From Bradyrhizobium lablabi (GTDB taxonomy: Bacteria; Pseudomonadota; Alphaproteobacteria; Rhizobiales; Xanthobacteraceae): a stretch of 42,079 bases of DNA. The stretch covers positions 110,855 through 152,933 of the forward strand of contig NZ_LLYB01000094.1 in the NCBI RefSeq assembly GCF_001440475.1, read 5' to 3'. Numbering within the stretch: position 1 is the first letter of the stretch; the number at the start of each line of letters is the position of its first letter. Positions 1 through 6,875 of the stretch are shown here, in pieces. Under the pieces are notes generated by a model that saw only the letters and a list, made by a program, of their open reading frames with translations, did not search any database and was not told the DNA's origin. Made by a program: the position numbers and the translations under genes.

Positions 1-31
1 AGAGAGCGCTGCGCCGCCCTACAAACTACGC

Positions 32-238
32 CTACAGCGTCACCTGCTTGTCGCCGCATTGCTTGCAGGTGTATTTGACGCGGGTTTCGCCCTTCTCCGC
101 CTGGACGCGGTTGGGCGCGCCGCATTTGCCGCATACCGCCTCGATCCTTGTGTTGCCTTGTTTAACGACGATGGCTTTCTTTGCCATCGTCTCGCGGATC
201 AGGCGCTCGGCCTCCTCGCGCATCGCTTGCTTCGACAT
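32..238 (-). CDS. Small zinc-ribbon protein
   Basis: A 68-residue protein with an ATG start at 238. The N-terminal 25 residues are charged and helical (Arg/Glu/Lys rich). The C-terminal half carries two CxxC knuckles, CGKC near residue 36 and CKQC near residue 58, separated by about 20 residues. This is the spacing of a treble-clef or zinc-ribbon fold binding one Zn(II). Such small ribbons usually bind nucleic acid or another protein, but nothing here identifies a partner. A purine-rich GGGGCAGG lies just upstream of the ATG. The stop lies only 31 bases from the window edge, so the downstream neighbour is not visible. The protein looks intact. Confidence 0.8.
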   Translation of the reverse strand: MSKQAMREEAERLIRETMAKKAIVVKQGNTRIEAVCGKCGAPNRVQAEKGETRVKYTCKQCGDKQVTL

Positions 239-330
239 CGGCCTGCCCCATCATGAACGCTACGGCCGCGGTCTTATCACAATCATGATGCATTTCGTAA
301 GTCGCGCGTAAAAAATCTCGTGACGGATTG

Positions 331-1545
331 TCACGTCGTCTCTGGCGTCAGCGCCAGCAGGCGCCGCACCAGCGCCAGCGCGGTTTCGGTAGCCGGATCG
401 GCCGAAATCACGGGAACCGCCAGCGCGATGACGTCGATCGGATCGTGCGAGAGGACGATGAGATGGGTCGCGCTGTTGGCCGCCAGCAGCGACACCACGC
501 GCTCGACGGCCGGATCGGACGATGTCAGGCCCCACGGCGCGTCGGGACGGCGCAGCACCCGCCGGGTCGACAGGAAATCGCGCAGCAGCGGCGGATCGTA
601 GGCCACGAGTTCGCTTTCCCGATAACGCCGAGCGCTCTCGAAGATCGGATGACGCGCAAGTTCCGCGATCAGCGCGTCGCGCGTCTGGGCCGGCGAGGCC
701 GCGACGGAATTCAGAACACCGGGGACCTGCGCTTCGAAGTGGGCGCGCAGCGCGTCCACCATCAGCCCGATGGTGAGCACGCCCGCGATGGCGATGGCGC
801 AAAATCGCATGACCTGCGCCGCATCGGCATCCGGCGCGACAAACGCCGCGGCGATCCCGAGCAGCGCCGAACTCGACAGCCGCAGGGCCGTCATCGCCAG
901 CGCCTGACGCTGCGTTTCCGCGCCGCGTTCCGCGATCAGGATCGCGGTCACGACGAGCAGCGCTCCCAACGCCCCGAGCCTGACCGGGATATCCGGCAGC
1001 AGCACCCTGAAATCGGTGATGATGAAGGGAATGACCAGCACGGCGCCGACGGCGAGGCGCGCGATGCTGCTATTCTCTGATACCGTCAGCATGGTCCGGT
1101 CACGTGTTGCGAGCAGCCAGGCGCAGATGACAAAGCCGACAAGCTGAAACAGCGCGAGCAGCATGGCGGCGGGCATCGCGAGGGTTTCCAATCCGGCCGC
1201 GCCGGCGAGACCGAGCACGATGCCGCCGGTCAGAATCGCAATCTTGGCCAGCCGCGGGGCATGACGCCGCAAAATGCCTTCGGTGACGATCAATCCGCCG
1301 AGCGGGATCAGCGCGGCCGGAATAGCCGACAGGTTGTTGAGCAGATCGCTGCCGCTCCACCACGCGGTGCCGCGCACCAGGAACAGCAACGCGATAATGC
1401 CAAGCGCGATCAGAAGCCGCCGGGTCAGCGGGCCCTTGGGATCGCGCCGGTGGAGCGTGACCATGGCAACGCCAAGCCCGATCGCGCCGCAGAGATTGAC
1501 GATGGAATCGGCGATCATGCCAGATGTCATTTCACCAAGCGTCAT
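331..1545 (-). CDS. Polytopic inner-membrane protein of unknown function
   Basis: 404 residues. The first ~300 are strongly hydrophobic, with about eight to nine candidate membrane helices starting at SIVNLCGAIGLGVAMVTL and separated by short Arg-rich loops. The last ~110 residues form a soluble tail. No catalytic or transport motif was recognised. The frame stays open upstream, but ATG at 1545 is chosen because it overlaps the stop of the preceding gene as ATGA (1545-1542), a classic translational-coupling arrangement. The two genes therefore almost certainly form one operon and may act together. It could be a transporter-like or sensor-like protein; function not assigned. Confidence 0.8.
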   Translation of the reverse strand: MTLGEMTSGMIADSIVNLCGAIGLGVAMVTLHRRDPKGPLTRRLLIALGIIALLFLVRGTAWWSGSDLLNNLSAIPAALIPLGGLIVTEGILRRHAPRLAKIAILTGGIVLGLAGAAGLETLAMPAAMLLALFQLVGFVICAWLLATRDRTMLTVSENSSIARLAVGAVLVIPFIITDFRVLLPDIPVRLGALGALLVVTAILIAERGAETQRQALAMTALRLSSSALLGIAAAFVAPDADAAQVMRFCAIAIAGVLTIGLMVDALRAHFEAQVPGVLNSVAASPAQTRDALIAELARHPIFESARRYRESELVAYDPPLLRDFLSTRRVLRRPDAPWGLTSSDPAVERVVSLLAANSATHLIVLSHDPIDVIALAVPVISADPATETALALVRRLLALTPETT

Positions 1546-2582
1546 CGGCCGTTCCCCAGCCATGGGCGCAAGCTGCCGAACGGACGCGTATCGTCGAACC
1601 AGTAGACCACCGGCAATATCAACCGCTGCAGCGCCAGCACGGCGGAAGCCGCGAGCAGTGCCGGCATTGAGCCGGCCGGCACGTCCTGTTGGACGTAGCG
1701 GCGGGCACCGGCGAGATCGATGCGGCCGATCTGGAGGACATCGTCGCCCCTTCCGTAATCGAGTTCGCGCGCGCACCAGGCGTTATATTGCTCGTCGCGA
1801 TGTTTGGGCGCGACTTCAAAGGTCTTCTTCAGCGCGTCCGATCCGCCGGTATAGGCATTGGTGATGACAAACCGCGCTTCGTCAAAACCGGCATCCTCCC
1901 CCACGCCGAACACGGCGCGATGACGGGACATGATGCCGCGTGCCAGCTGCAGGTGCGCAAAGCTCTGGCGTGCGTCCGGATGCGGCGACGGAAAGACATC
2001 GGAAAAGGTCTGGCTGACCATGCCGACGACCGACGGCACCTGGGTGACGTTCGAGATCCATTTCGGACGCAGGCCGTCACGAACAAAGAGAACCAGCGCC
2101 GTCAGGCCATACAGCACCCAGGAGAGCCCCCGCCCCCGCTCATCGGGATCGACCATGACCAGGCCGAGATGCGTGACCTCCACCGGCTCGCCGTCGAGCT
2201 CGACCTCCATGACCGACAGCGCATTGAAGGCGATCGGCCGCCCCGTCGCTTCCTCGGAGATCAGCGTGACGATGGCGCGCGAGAGGCGCTCGCGCTCGCC
2301 GGAGAATATGCCGTAGGTAAGACTCTCCTCCGGCAGCGTCTTGGCGGCCACAACGCGCAGTTGCGATACCAGTTCGTCCAACTCGGCTTCGGAGAGCGAC
2401 AGGCCGGGAGCTTCGACAATGCGCGTGACCAGCCCGGAATGGGTGCGCAGGCCAAGATCGATGTTGGGCTGGCGCAGCGCCTTCAGCCAGAAGGCGGCGT
2501 AACCGCGCAGGCGCCCGGCGGTGGACCCGACCTGAGCCAGACCGCGACGTATCGCCGAATTATCGCTCCAGAAAGACGCCAT
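1542..2582 (-). CDS. GNAT-like acyltransferase domain protein
   Basis: 346 residues. The middle section (about 135-165) reads THLGLVMVDPDERGRGLSWV. This resembles GNAT motif A, where a beta strand is followed by the Q/RxxGxG/A loop that binds the acetyl-CoA pyrophosphate. The N-terminal ~60 residues and the C-terminal ~120 match nothing I recognise, and the C-terminus has a hydrophobic stretch (ALLAASAVLALQRLILPVVY) that could contact the membrane. Its stop overlaps the start of the polytopic membrane protein gene by 4 bp, suggesting a membrane-associated acyl transfer pair. That pairing is inference. A shared 75-bp element lies 27 bp upstream of the start. Confidence 0.65.
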   Translation of the reverse strand: MASFWSDNSAIRRGLAQVGSTAGRLRGYAAFWLKALRQPNIDLGLRTHSGLVTRIVEAPGLSLSEAELDELVSQLRVVAAKTLPEESLTYGIFSGERERLSRAIVTLISEEATGRPIAFNALSVMEVELDGEPVEVTHLGLVMVDPDERGRGLSWVLYGLTALVLFVRDGLRPKWISNVTQVPSVVGMVSQTFSDVFPSPHPDARQSFAHLQLARGIMSRHRAVFGVGEDAGFDEARFVITNAYTGGSDALKKTFEVAPKHRDEQYNAWCARELDYGRGDDVLQIGRIDLAGARRYVQQDVPAGSMPALLAASAVLALQRLILPVVYWFDDTRPFGSLRPWLGNGR

Positions 2583-2608
2583 GCGACCCGCCTGCTCCGG
2601 GACCGGAC

Positions 2609-2683
2609 TTCTGCGCCCTGCCCGTTAAGGACCCATGATTGCGGCGAGTTGCGGCTGCAGCAAGGTAAACGATGTGTTGAACG
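2609..2683. repeat. Shared upstream element, copy A
   Basis: About 75 bp, alignable without gaps to 3176-3250. Both copies share the blocks TTCTGCGCCC, GTTAAGGA and GCAGCAAGGTAAACGATG, and both end in TTNAACG (hand alignment). This copy lies just upstream of the GNAT-like gene start at 2582. It may be a common promoter or leader module, or a small intergenic repeat. No clear hairpin was seen. Confidence 0.6.
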
Positions 2684-2709
2684 CGTCGAACGTCCCGCAA
2701 GATACGCAA

Positions 2710-2775
2710 ACGGCGGATGCGCGAGCACCCGCCGCCTGCCTTCGCCAGGACCACGCCACAGGAAACGCGGCCTGG
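2710..2775. repeat. Intergenic hairpin repeat, copy C1
   Basis: One of three related segments (also 4467-4536 and 5043-5110) sharing ACGGCGGATGC, a central hairpin and CACAGG-AACGCGGC. Here GCGGATGC and GCACCCGC can pair, with one A-C mismatch, around the tetraloop GCGA. It lies immediately 3' of the first YiaA/B gene and may act as a transcript end or mRNA-stabilising structure. Confidence 0.6.
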
Positions 2776-2819
2776 ATTTACGAAGCCTTGATCTAGGAAG
2801 CCTTGATTTAGGAAGCCTT
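2775..2819. repeat. Three tandem 15-bp units at the end of the YiaA/B gene
   Basis: Three consecutive 15-bp units, GATTTACGAAGCCTT, GATCTAGGAAGCCTT and GATTTAGGAAGCCTT. On the coding (minus) strand each encodes Lys-Ala-Ser-stop, so the last codons of the YiaA/B gene have been tandemly copied beyond its stop codon. The paralogue at 5130-5405 shows the same kind of event with a 17-bp unit. Confidence 0.85.
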
Positions 2820-3083
2820 GGAAACTTCCATGAGCAGCCGCTCGGCCTTGGCGTCCTCGATGCGGTTGACCATCCGGCTGCTCTCGTGAACGTCGCGGAC
2901 CGTCTTGGTCAGGGTGACGCAGGACTGGATGAGCATCACGATGCCCATCGCGAGGTAACCCTTGATCCAGAGGTCGACGGGGAGAAAGTAGACGCCGATC
3001 GCGACCAGGAAGGCGGAAGCGGCGAACGAGGCGTAGGTGAAGGTGACCCAGGCACTGCTGTGATGCGGGGAATTCTGGTTCAT
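2808..3083 (-). CDS. YiaA/YiaB two-helix domain membrane protein, copy 1
   Basis: 91 residues. Two hydrophobic helices are joined by a short polar turn (AWVTFTYASFAASAFLVAIG, then LWIKGYLAMGIVMLIQSCVTL), followed by a charged amphipathic tail (VRDVHESSRMVNRIEDAKAE). This is the arrangement of the YiaA/YiaB (YiaAB) two-helix family, which is uncharacterised and often found near membrane-stress genes. ATG at 3083 is chosen over an upstream in-frame ATG at 3098 because the paralogue at 5130-5405 begins with the same MNQN and because AGGA lies at the right distance. It differs from that paralogue at only about 15 of 91 positions by hand count. Role in envelope stress is inferred from the neighbouring pspA. 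Confidence 0.9.
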   Translation of the reverse strand: MNQNSPHHSSAWVTFTYASFAASAFLVAIGVYFLPVDLWIKGYLAMGIVMLIQSCVTLTKTVRDVHESSRMVNRIEDAKAERLLMEVSKAS

Positions 3084-3175
3084 GGCACCATCCTGCAAAT
3101 ATGCGATGAAATATCGGTCTCAGACGGACTGCATGCGTTTCACGAAACCGTGCCGCAGCCTCATCCGCCCAGGAT

Positions 3176-3250
3176 TTCTGCGCCCGCGCCAGTTAAGGAG
3201 CTATGAGTGGAGCACCTTTAGGTTGCAGCAAGGTAAACGATGCATTTAAC
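3176..3250. repeat. Shared upstream element, copy B
   Basis: Second copy of the 75-bp element described at 2609-2683, ending in GGTAAACGATGCATTTAACG. On the minus strand it precedes the first YiaA/B gene by about 93 bp and follows the end of the membrane protein gene at 3292. The copies diverge mainly in the central ~15 bp. Confidence 0.6.
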
Positions 3251-3291
3251 GGCGACGTCAAATGATTCATGACAGCGAACGCCGGGCCGGA

Positions 3292-3741
3292 TCAAGCCTT
3301 CGAGCGGCGATAATTGTGCGAGAGCAATGAGCATGCGCCCATGCTGAGCCCGCCGATGATCGCGATCGGAATCTGCGAGTACAGCGACGGCGGCACCATC
3401 TTGTTCCCCATTTGGGTCCACCAATAGAGGCTAAGTCCGACGGCGACGGCCGCGCCGACGACGGCGGTCAACGGCCCCCTCTCAGGGATGGGCAGAACAT
3501 AAGCCAGAATTCCGTCAGCGGGTGCGGTGATCACCGATACGATCAGGCTGAAGAAATACACCGTTACGCAGCCTTCAACATAGTCGCCGGGGATACTCCC
3601 GCGTAGGGCAATCTCCTGTGCAAGGGCGACGAGAATTCCGAATACCGGACCCAAAAAGACGAATACGAACGCCCTTCGCAGCTCCAACGAAATCCGATGC
3701 CCGCAGCCATCATCATTTTCAGGAGGCCCTTCAGAAGGCAT
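3292..3741 (-). CDS. Four-helix membrane protein, paralogue 1 (DUF5413-like)
   Basis: 149 residues with a short polar N-terminus, then about four hydrophobic segments (AFVFVFLGPVFGILVALAQE; VTVYFFSLIVSVITAPADG; PLTAVVGAAVAVGLSLYWW; PIAIIGGLSMGACSLLSHN). It is clearly related to the 139-residue protein at 4546-4965: shared landmarks are an early LGP, VS-IT--DG-LA in the second helix, and G-CSLLSN/H-N at the C-terminus. I associate this architecture with small rhizobial membrane proteins of the DUF5413 type, from memory. The start at 3741 is preceded by AAGGGAA. The gene follows the anchored unknown protein by 10 bp, so the two are probably co-transcribed. Function unknown. Confidence 0.75.
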   Translation of the reverse strand: MPSEGPPENDDGCGHRISLELRRAFVFVFLGPVFGILVALAQEIALRGSIPGDYVEGCVTVYFFSLIVSVITAPADGILAYVLPIPERGPLTAVVGAAVAVGLSLYWWTQMGNKMVPPSLYSQIPIAIIGGLSMGACSLLSHNYRRSKA

Positions 3742-3751
3742 GGGTATTCCC

Positions 3752-4402
3752 TTATTTCGGCTTTGCCTGATAGCGTGCAGCTGCTTCCGGTGAGGGCGAA
3801 GGCGGACAGCTTTGTCCCGAAGGTGTCAAGAATTCCAGCGGCGGATGGTCGAAGATGGAAACCATTGCAGCGGAAATGCTCCGATCTCCGTACAGCTTCG
3901 TAATCTCCGGGCGAGGAATGTCCGGGTCCTGAATTGTGGCAATGATCCATTCCTGCCTTGGATACGGCTGAAAGAAAACCAAACGGTTGATATCAACCCG
4001 ATAGTGGAATTCGACGTCCCGGCGACGTTTGCGGGCACCCTCAAATGGGTCAGCCTCCGTCCTTCCGTCCGTACTAAGATATTCCGCGCCAATTGCGCGA
4101 AGGATGGCGTGCATAATTGCAATGCGCTCGTAAACCGTAGCTCCGTCTGCGTCCATGTCGGACAATCGGGACCTTAGTTCGCGCCCTATCCCTTGGTCAT
4201 CTCGGCTGAACGCCGACCATTTGGTCCGCTGCCTGTTCTTCGCTTCCCTCAAATAGGCGCGGTACTGTTCATTTGAGACGGGCCCGAAAGCGCAGTTGTC
4301 CTGATCTGAATGCAAGAACAACAGCGGCGTGTAGTTTGCGGCGATGATGATCGCCGCCAAGATAGCGAACACAGCAAGCGACCTGCGAAACATCCTGAAC
4401 AT
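3752..4402 (-). CDS. N-terminally anchored protein of unknown function
   Basis: About 216 residues if the ATG at 4402 is used; ATG 4393 and an upstream TTG at 4441 are alternatives, and none has a strong Shine-Dalgarno. One N-terminal hydrophobic segment (LAVFAILAAIIIAANYTPLLFL) would anchor the protein or act as a signal peptide. The rest is soluble and charged, with an Arg/Lys/Asp-rich middle and a proline-rich tail. No motif was recognised. Its codon use is less GC-biased at third positions than that of most genes here, hinting at more recent arrival or weak selection. It sits between the two related four-helix membrane proteins, in the same orientation, 10 bp before one of them. Confidence 0.6.
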   Translation of the reverse strand: MFRMFRRSLAVFAILAAIIIAANYTPLLFLHSDQDNCAFGPVSNEQYRAYLREAKNRQRTKWSAFSRDDQGIGRELRSRLSDMDADGATVYERIAIMHAILRAIGAEYLSTDGRTEADPFEGARKRRRDVEFHYRVDINRLVFFQPYPRQEWIIATIQDPDIPRPEITKLYGDRSISAAMVSIFDHPPLEFLTPSGQSCPPSPSPEAAARYQAKPK

Positions 4403-4466
4403 CTGCGGTCGGCCCAGTCTTGCAATCGGAGCGCCAAGCAATCAGTCGAGGTTACGGGCCAAGCAA

Positions 4467-4536
4467 ACGGCGGATGCTGAGACATAGGCCGTCCGCGCTC
4501 GCTAGCGCCGCGCGTCACAGGTTACGCGGCGCTCAC
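4467..4536. repeat. Intergenic hairpin repeat, copy C2
   Basis: Most divergent of the three related segments. It keeps ACGGCGGATGC at the left and GCGTCACAGGTTACGCGGC at the right, while the middle differs from copies C1 and C3. It lies between the 139-residue membrane protein gene and the anchored unknown protein gene. Confidence 0.5.
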
Positions 4537-4545
4537 ATCCCGTCT

Positions 4546-4965
4546 TCACGCGCAGGCCGGTTCAATCGAATGTCGTTGCCGGTTGCCATCATCATTCGAC
4601 AACAGCGAGCACAAGCCCATCGGCAGCAGCAGGAAGAAGCCCGCGCAGAGTGCTCCGTTCATGACCTCTGGCGGCACGGTCGATGAGAACATGATCGTGA
4701 ACAAGGCGAGAACCAGGCCGATGGCGCCTGTCATGCCGATAGCTGCGGTCAGCAATGCCCTCAAGAGCGCCGGCAAGCCCCGTGCAAGATATCCGTCCAC
4801 AAGCCCGGTGATCGCCGATACCGGCACGGTGAGCAGGAAGGACGTTATTGCGCATACACCAATGAAGCTATCGTCGATCCGCCCCGCGATGGCAGCAGCA
4901 ACCATCCACACCGCGAGCGCGACCAGCGAAGGTCCCAACAGAAGAAACATCACGGGTCGTTTCAT
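4546..4965 (-). CDS. Four-helix membrane protein, paralogue 2 (DUF5413-like)
   Basis: 139 residues with a positively charged start (MKRP) and about four hydrophobic helices; the C-terminal tail (SNDDGNRQRHSIEPACA) is polar. It aligns along its whole length with the protein at 3292-3741, including LGP near the start, the VSAITGLVDGYLARGLP region in the second helix, and GLCSLLSND at the end. ATG 4965 is preceded by AAGGAAGGAT, a good ribosome binding site. It lies 164 bp downstream of the second YiaA/B gene, so each YiaA/B copy has one of these proteins as a neighbour. Membrane function unknown. Confidence 0.75.
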   Translation of the reverse strand: MKRPVMFLLLGPSLVALAVWMVAAAIAGRIDDSFIGVCAITSFLLTVPVSAITGLVDGYLARGLPALLRALLTAAIGMTGAIGLVLALFTIMFSSTVPPEVMNGALCAGFFLLLPMGLCSLLSNDDGNRQRHSIEPACA

Positions 4966-5042
4966 TGAAGTCGATCCTTCCTTTAAGTCTTCCGACGCGA
5001 AGCTAGACTGCAGCGACTTCGATCATGCCTGGCCGCCGACGG

Positions 5043-5110
5043 ACGGCGGATGCCGAAGCACCCGCTGTCCGCCTTCGCCAGCACCGCGTCACAGGTTACG
5101 CGGCCTTGGA
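5043..5110. repeat. Intergenic hairpin repeat, copy C3
   Basis: Closest relative of copy C1: GCGGATGC and GCACCCGC flank the tetraloop CGAA, followed by CGCCTTCGCCAG and CACAGGTTACGCGGCC. It sits immediately 3' of the second YiaA/B gene, the same relative position as C1 to the first YiaA/B gene. Confidence 0.6.
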
Positions 5111-5141
5111 AATCAGACGGTCTTGGAAATCAGGCAGCCTT
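5104..5141. repeat. Tandem 17-bp units at the end of the second YiaA/B gene
   Basis: Two full units, GGAAATCAGACGGTCTT and GGAAATCAGGCAGCCTT, preceded by a partial third. On the coding strand the unit contains the final Lys-Ala-Ala-stop codons. Unit length (17 bp) differs from the 15-bp units of the paralogue, so the two expansions look independent. Confidence 0.75.
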
Positions 5142-5405
5142 GGAAACTTCCATCAGCAGCCGTTCGGCCTTGGCGTCCTCGATGCGGTTCACCAGCTTGC
5201 CGCTCTCGTGCATGTCGCGCACGGTCTTGGTCAGGGTGACGCAGGACTGCACCAGCATCACGATGCCCATCGCGAGATAGCCCTTGATCCACAGATCGAG
5301 CGGCAGGAAGAACACGCCGATGGCGACCATGAAGGCCGAGGCAGAGAACGAAACGTAGGTGAAGGTAACCCAGGCACCGCTGTGGGGTTGGACGTTCTGG
5401 TTCAT
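5130..5405 (-). CDS. YiaA/YiaB two-helix domain membrane protein, copy 2
   Basis: 91 residues and nearly identical in design to the copy at 2808-3083: MNQN start, two membrane helices (WVTFTYVSFSASAFMVAIGV and LWIKGYLAMGIVMLVQSCV), then the amphipathic tail TKTVRDMHESGKLVNRIEDA. CAGGAG stands 7 bp before the ATG. The gene begins 43 bp after the stop of the PspA-like gene on the same strand, so the two are very probably co-transcribed from the promoter region carrying the three palindromes. Family knowledge: YiaA/B domains have no established biochemical role. The linkage to PspA suggests action at the cytoplasmic membrane. Confidence 0.9.
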   Translation of the reverse strand: MNQNVQPHSGAWVTFTYVSFSASAFMVAIGVFFLPLDLWIKGYLAMGIVMLVQSCVTLTKTVRDMHESGKLVNRIEDAKAERLLMEVSKAA

Positions 5406-5448
5406 GATAATCTCCTGTTGATATGGGTTTAATCGATCGGGTTCAGTG

Positions 5449-6144
5449 TCAGGCAGCTTGCGTGCGTTTGGCGTTCAGCCGCGCGAGCACGTCGTCCGCG
5501 GTTGATTTGAGCCGAGGGCCAAAGCCCTGTTCGGCGAGCTTTTCGGCGGTCGCCAGCGGACCGCTGGCGGCGTCGAGTTCGATCAGGGCGTCGGCGGCGG
5601 CCTGGGCCTCGATCTGCCGTTCGCGCAGGCGCTTCAGCGTGTTCTCCGCTTCCGGCAGCGTGGATTCGTAAGGACGTGCCGCTTCGATGCCGCCCCTGCG
5701 AAGATTGCGAACCGCTTCGGCCGCACGGGCGATGCGGCGGCCGCGCTCGAGCTCGGTGATCCGCGCCTCGGCAGTGCTGACCTGACGCTTCATGCGCGCG
5801 ATTTCAGTCGCGAACAGCGTCCGCGCGGTCATCGCGGCATCGCGATCGGCCTCGAGGTTGGCGATCGCCTGCGCCGCCTCGCGGGCGAGATCTTCGCGGC
5901 CACCATCAAGCGCGGCAGTGGCGCGAACTTCGAGATCGGCGATCCGGGCATTGGTGGCGTCGAGGCGACGGCCCTCTTGCTGGTCGCCCGCGATCGCCAG
6001 CGCCAGCGAGCGCTTGGAACGTTCGACGGCGGCCGCCGCATCGCGCATCTGCTGATCGAGAATGAGCAGCGCCGCGCGGTCTTCCAGTTCTTCCCCTGCG
6101 ACAGCCACGCTGCCCCGGAAAAGCGTCAAAACAGTTTTGAACAT
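5449..6144 (-). CDS. pspA: PspA/IM30 family membrane-remodelling protein
   Basis: 231 residues, almost entirely alpha-helical and coiled-coil. The N-terminal amphipathic helix (MFKTVLTLFRGSVAVAGEELE) is typical of PspA/Vipp1 and inserts into stressed membranes. It is followed by long heptad-rich helices (for example MRDAAAAVERSKRSLALAIA, then DLEVRATAALDGG) ending near residue 225. Length fits the family, which forms ESCRT-III-like oligomers. No pspBC or pspF was seen. Control instead appears to be by the divergent TetR gene, since three palindromic boxes fill the 101-bp gap. GGGAGC precedes the ATG. The downstream YiaA/B gene begins 43 bp later. Confidence 0.88.
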   Translation of the reverse strand: MFKTVLTLFRGSVAVAGEELEDRAALLILDQQMRDAAAAVERSKRSLALAIAGDQQEGRRLDATNARIADLEVRATAALDGGREDLAREAAQAIANLEADRDAAMTARTLFATEIARMKRQVSTAEARITELERGRRIARAAEAVRNLRRGGIEAARPYESTLPEAENTLKRLRERQIEAQAAADALIELDAASGPLATAEKLAEQGFGPRLKSTADDVLARLNAKRTQAA

Positions 6145-6161
6145 CGGTAGCTCCCTGTGTT

Positions 6162-6176
6162 ATGAGCAATGCTCAT
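6162..6176. promoter_or_regulatory. Palindromic operator 1 (pspA-proximal)
   Basis: ATGAGCAATGCTCAT, a 15-bp palindrome around one central base, 17 bp upstream of the pspA start. Same core (TGAGCAATGCTCA) as the two boxes below. Likely bound by the divergent TetR-family regulator. Confidence 0.85.
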
Positions 6177-6194
6177 GAGTTACTTGTAGCACAT

Positions 6195-6211
6195 CTTGAG
6201 CATTGCTCAAG
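6195..6211. promoter_or_regulatory. Palindromic operator 2 (central)
   Basis: CTTGAGCATTGCTCAAG, a perfect 17-bp palindrome apart from the central base. On the minus strand its TTGAGC half could serve as a -35 hexamer for pspA, with TACAAG about 16 bp downstream as a weak -10. Binding here would then block RNA polymerase. Confidence 0.85.
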
Positions 6212-6217
6212 AATTAT

Positions 6218-6234
6218 TTTGAGCAATGCTCAAA
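6218..6234. promoter_or_regulatory. Palindromic operator 3 (tetR-proximal)
   Basis: TTTGAGCAATGCTCAAA, the third box, ending 11 bp before the regulator's ATG. Centres of the three boxes fall at 6169, 6203 and 6226, spaced 34 and 23 bp. The position suggests autoregulation of the TetR gene. Confidence 0.85.
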
Positions 6235-6245
6235 GCAGGTGAAAG

Positions 6246-6854
6246 ATGTCTAAAGCATTGGAAAGACGAGCCATTCATCGGGAATCGCTGGTTCTGGCGG
6301 GGGAGCGACGGATTGCCGCAGGTGGACTGGCGGGTCTAAAAACCCGCGATCTGGCCCGGGACATCGGCGTCGCCAATGGCGCGGTCTACAATCTGGTCGA
6401 GGACGTGGACGAACTGATCCTGCGGGTCGGATCGCGCACGCTGGCGCGGCTCGACACAGCGCTCACATCAGCCGAAGGCGACGGTCCCGCCTCGCCTCGC
6501 GAAACGCTGGTGCGCATCGCCGTCGCCTATTGCGATTTCGCCGCCGAAAATCTCGAACTGTGGCGTGCGCTGTTCGAGCATCGTATGGCGCCGGGCAAGC
6601 CGGTGCCGGAATGGGCGATCAGCGAACAGATGAATCTGTTCCGCCACATCTATCGCCCGCTCGCCGAACTCTTTCCGACGCGAACGCCGGCCGAGCTGGG
6701 CGTCACGGCGCGCAGCCTGTTCTCCGCCGTGCACGGCATGGTGCTGCTCGGCCTCGAACAGAAGCTGATTGCGGTGCCGGTCGAGGCGTTGCGCGAGGAG
6801 ATCGCGGCCATCGTGCGCGCGATGGTCGATGGGCTGACCGGGAAACTTGATTAG
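6246..6854 (+). CDS. TetR/AcrR family transcriptional regulator
   Basis: 202 residues. The N-terminal ~60 form the TetR DNA-binding domain, with the helix-turn-helix around TRDLARDIGVANGAVYNLVE (residues ~34-53) and a following helix DELILRVG. The C-terminal ligand-binding part (about 75-200) is helical and resembles the TetR_C_33/WHG type (ELWRALFEHRM; then ARSLFSAVHGMVLLGLE). GTGAAAG precedes the ATG. It is divergent from pspA across 101 bp containing three copies of the same palindrome, so it most likely represses both itself and pspA-yiaAB. The inducer is unknown; the hydrophobic C-terminal domain would suit a lipophilic signal, which is inference. Confidence 0.92.
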   Translation: MSKALERRAIHRESLVLAGERRIAAGGLAGLKTRDLARDIGVANGAVYNLVEDVDELILRVGSRTLARLDTALTSAEGDGPASPRETLVRIAVAYCDFAAENLELWRALFEHRMAPGKPVPEWAISEQMNLFRHIYRPLAELFPTRTPAELGVTARSLFSAVHGMVLLGLEQKLIAVPVEALREEIAAIVRAMVDGLTGKLD

Positions 6855-6875
6855 ATCTCGAAGATAACGTGACAG

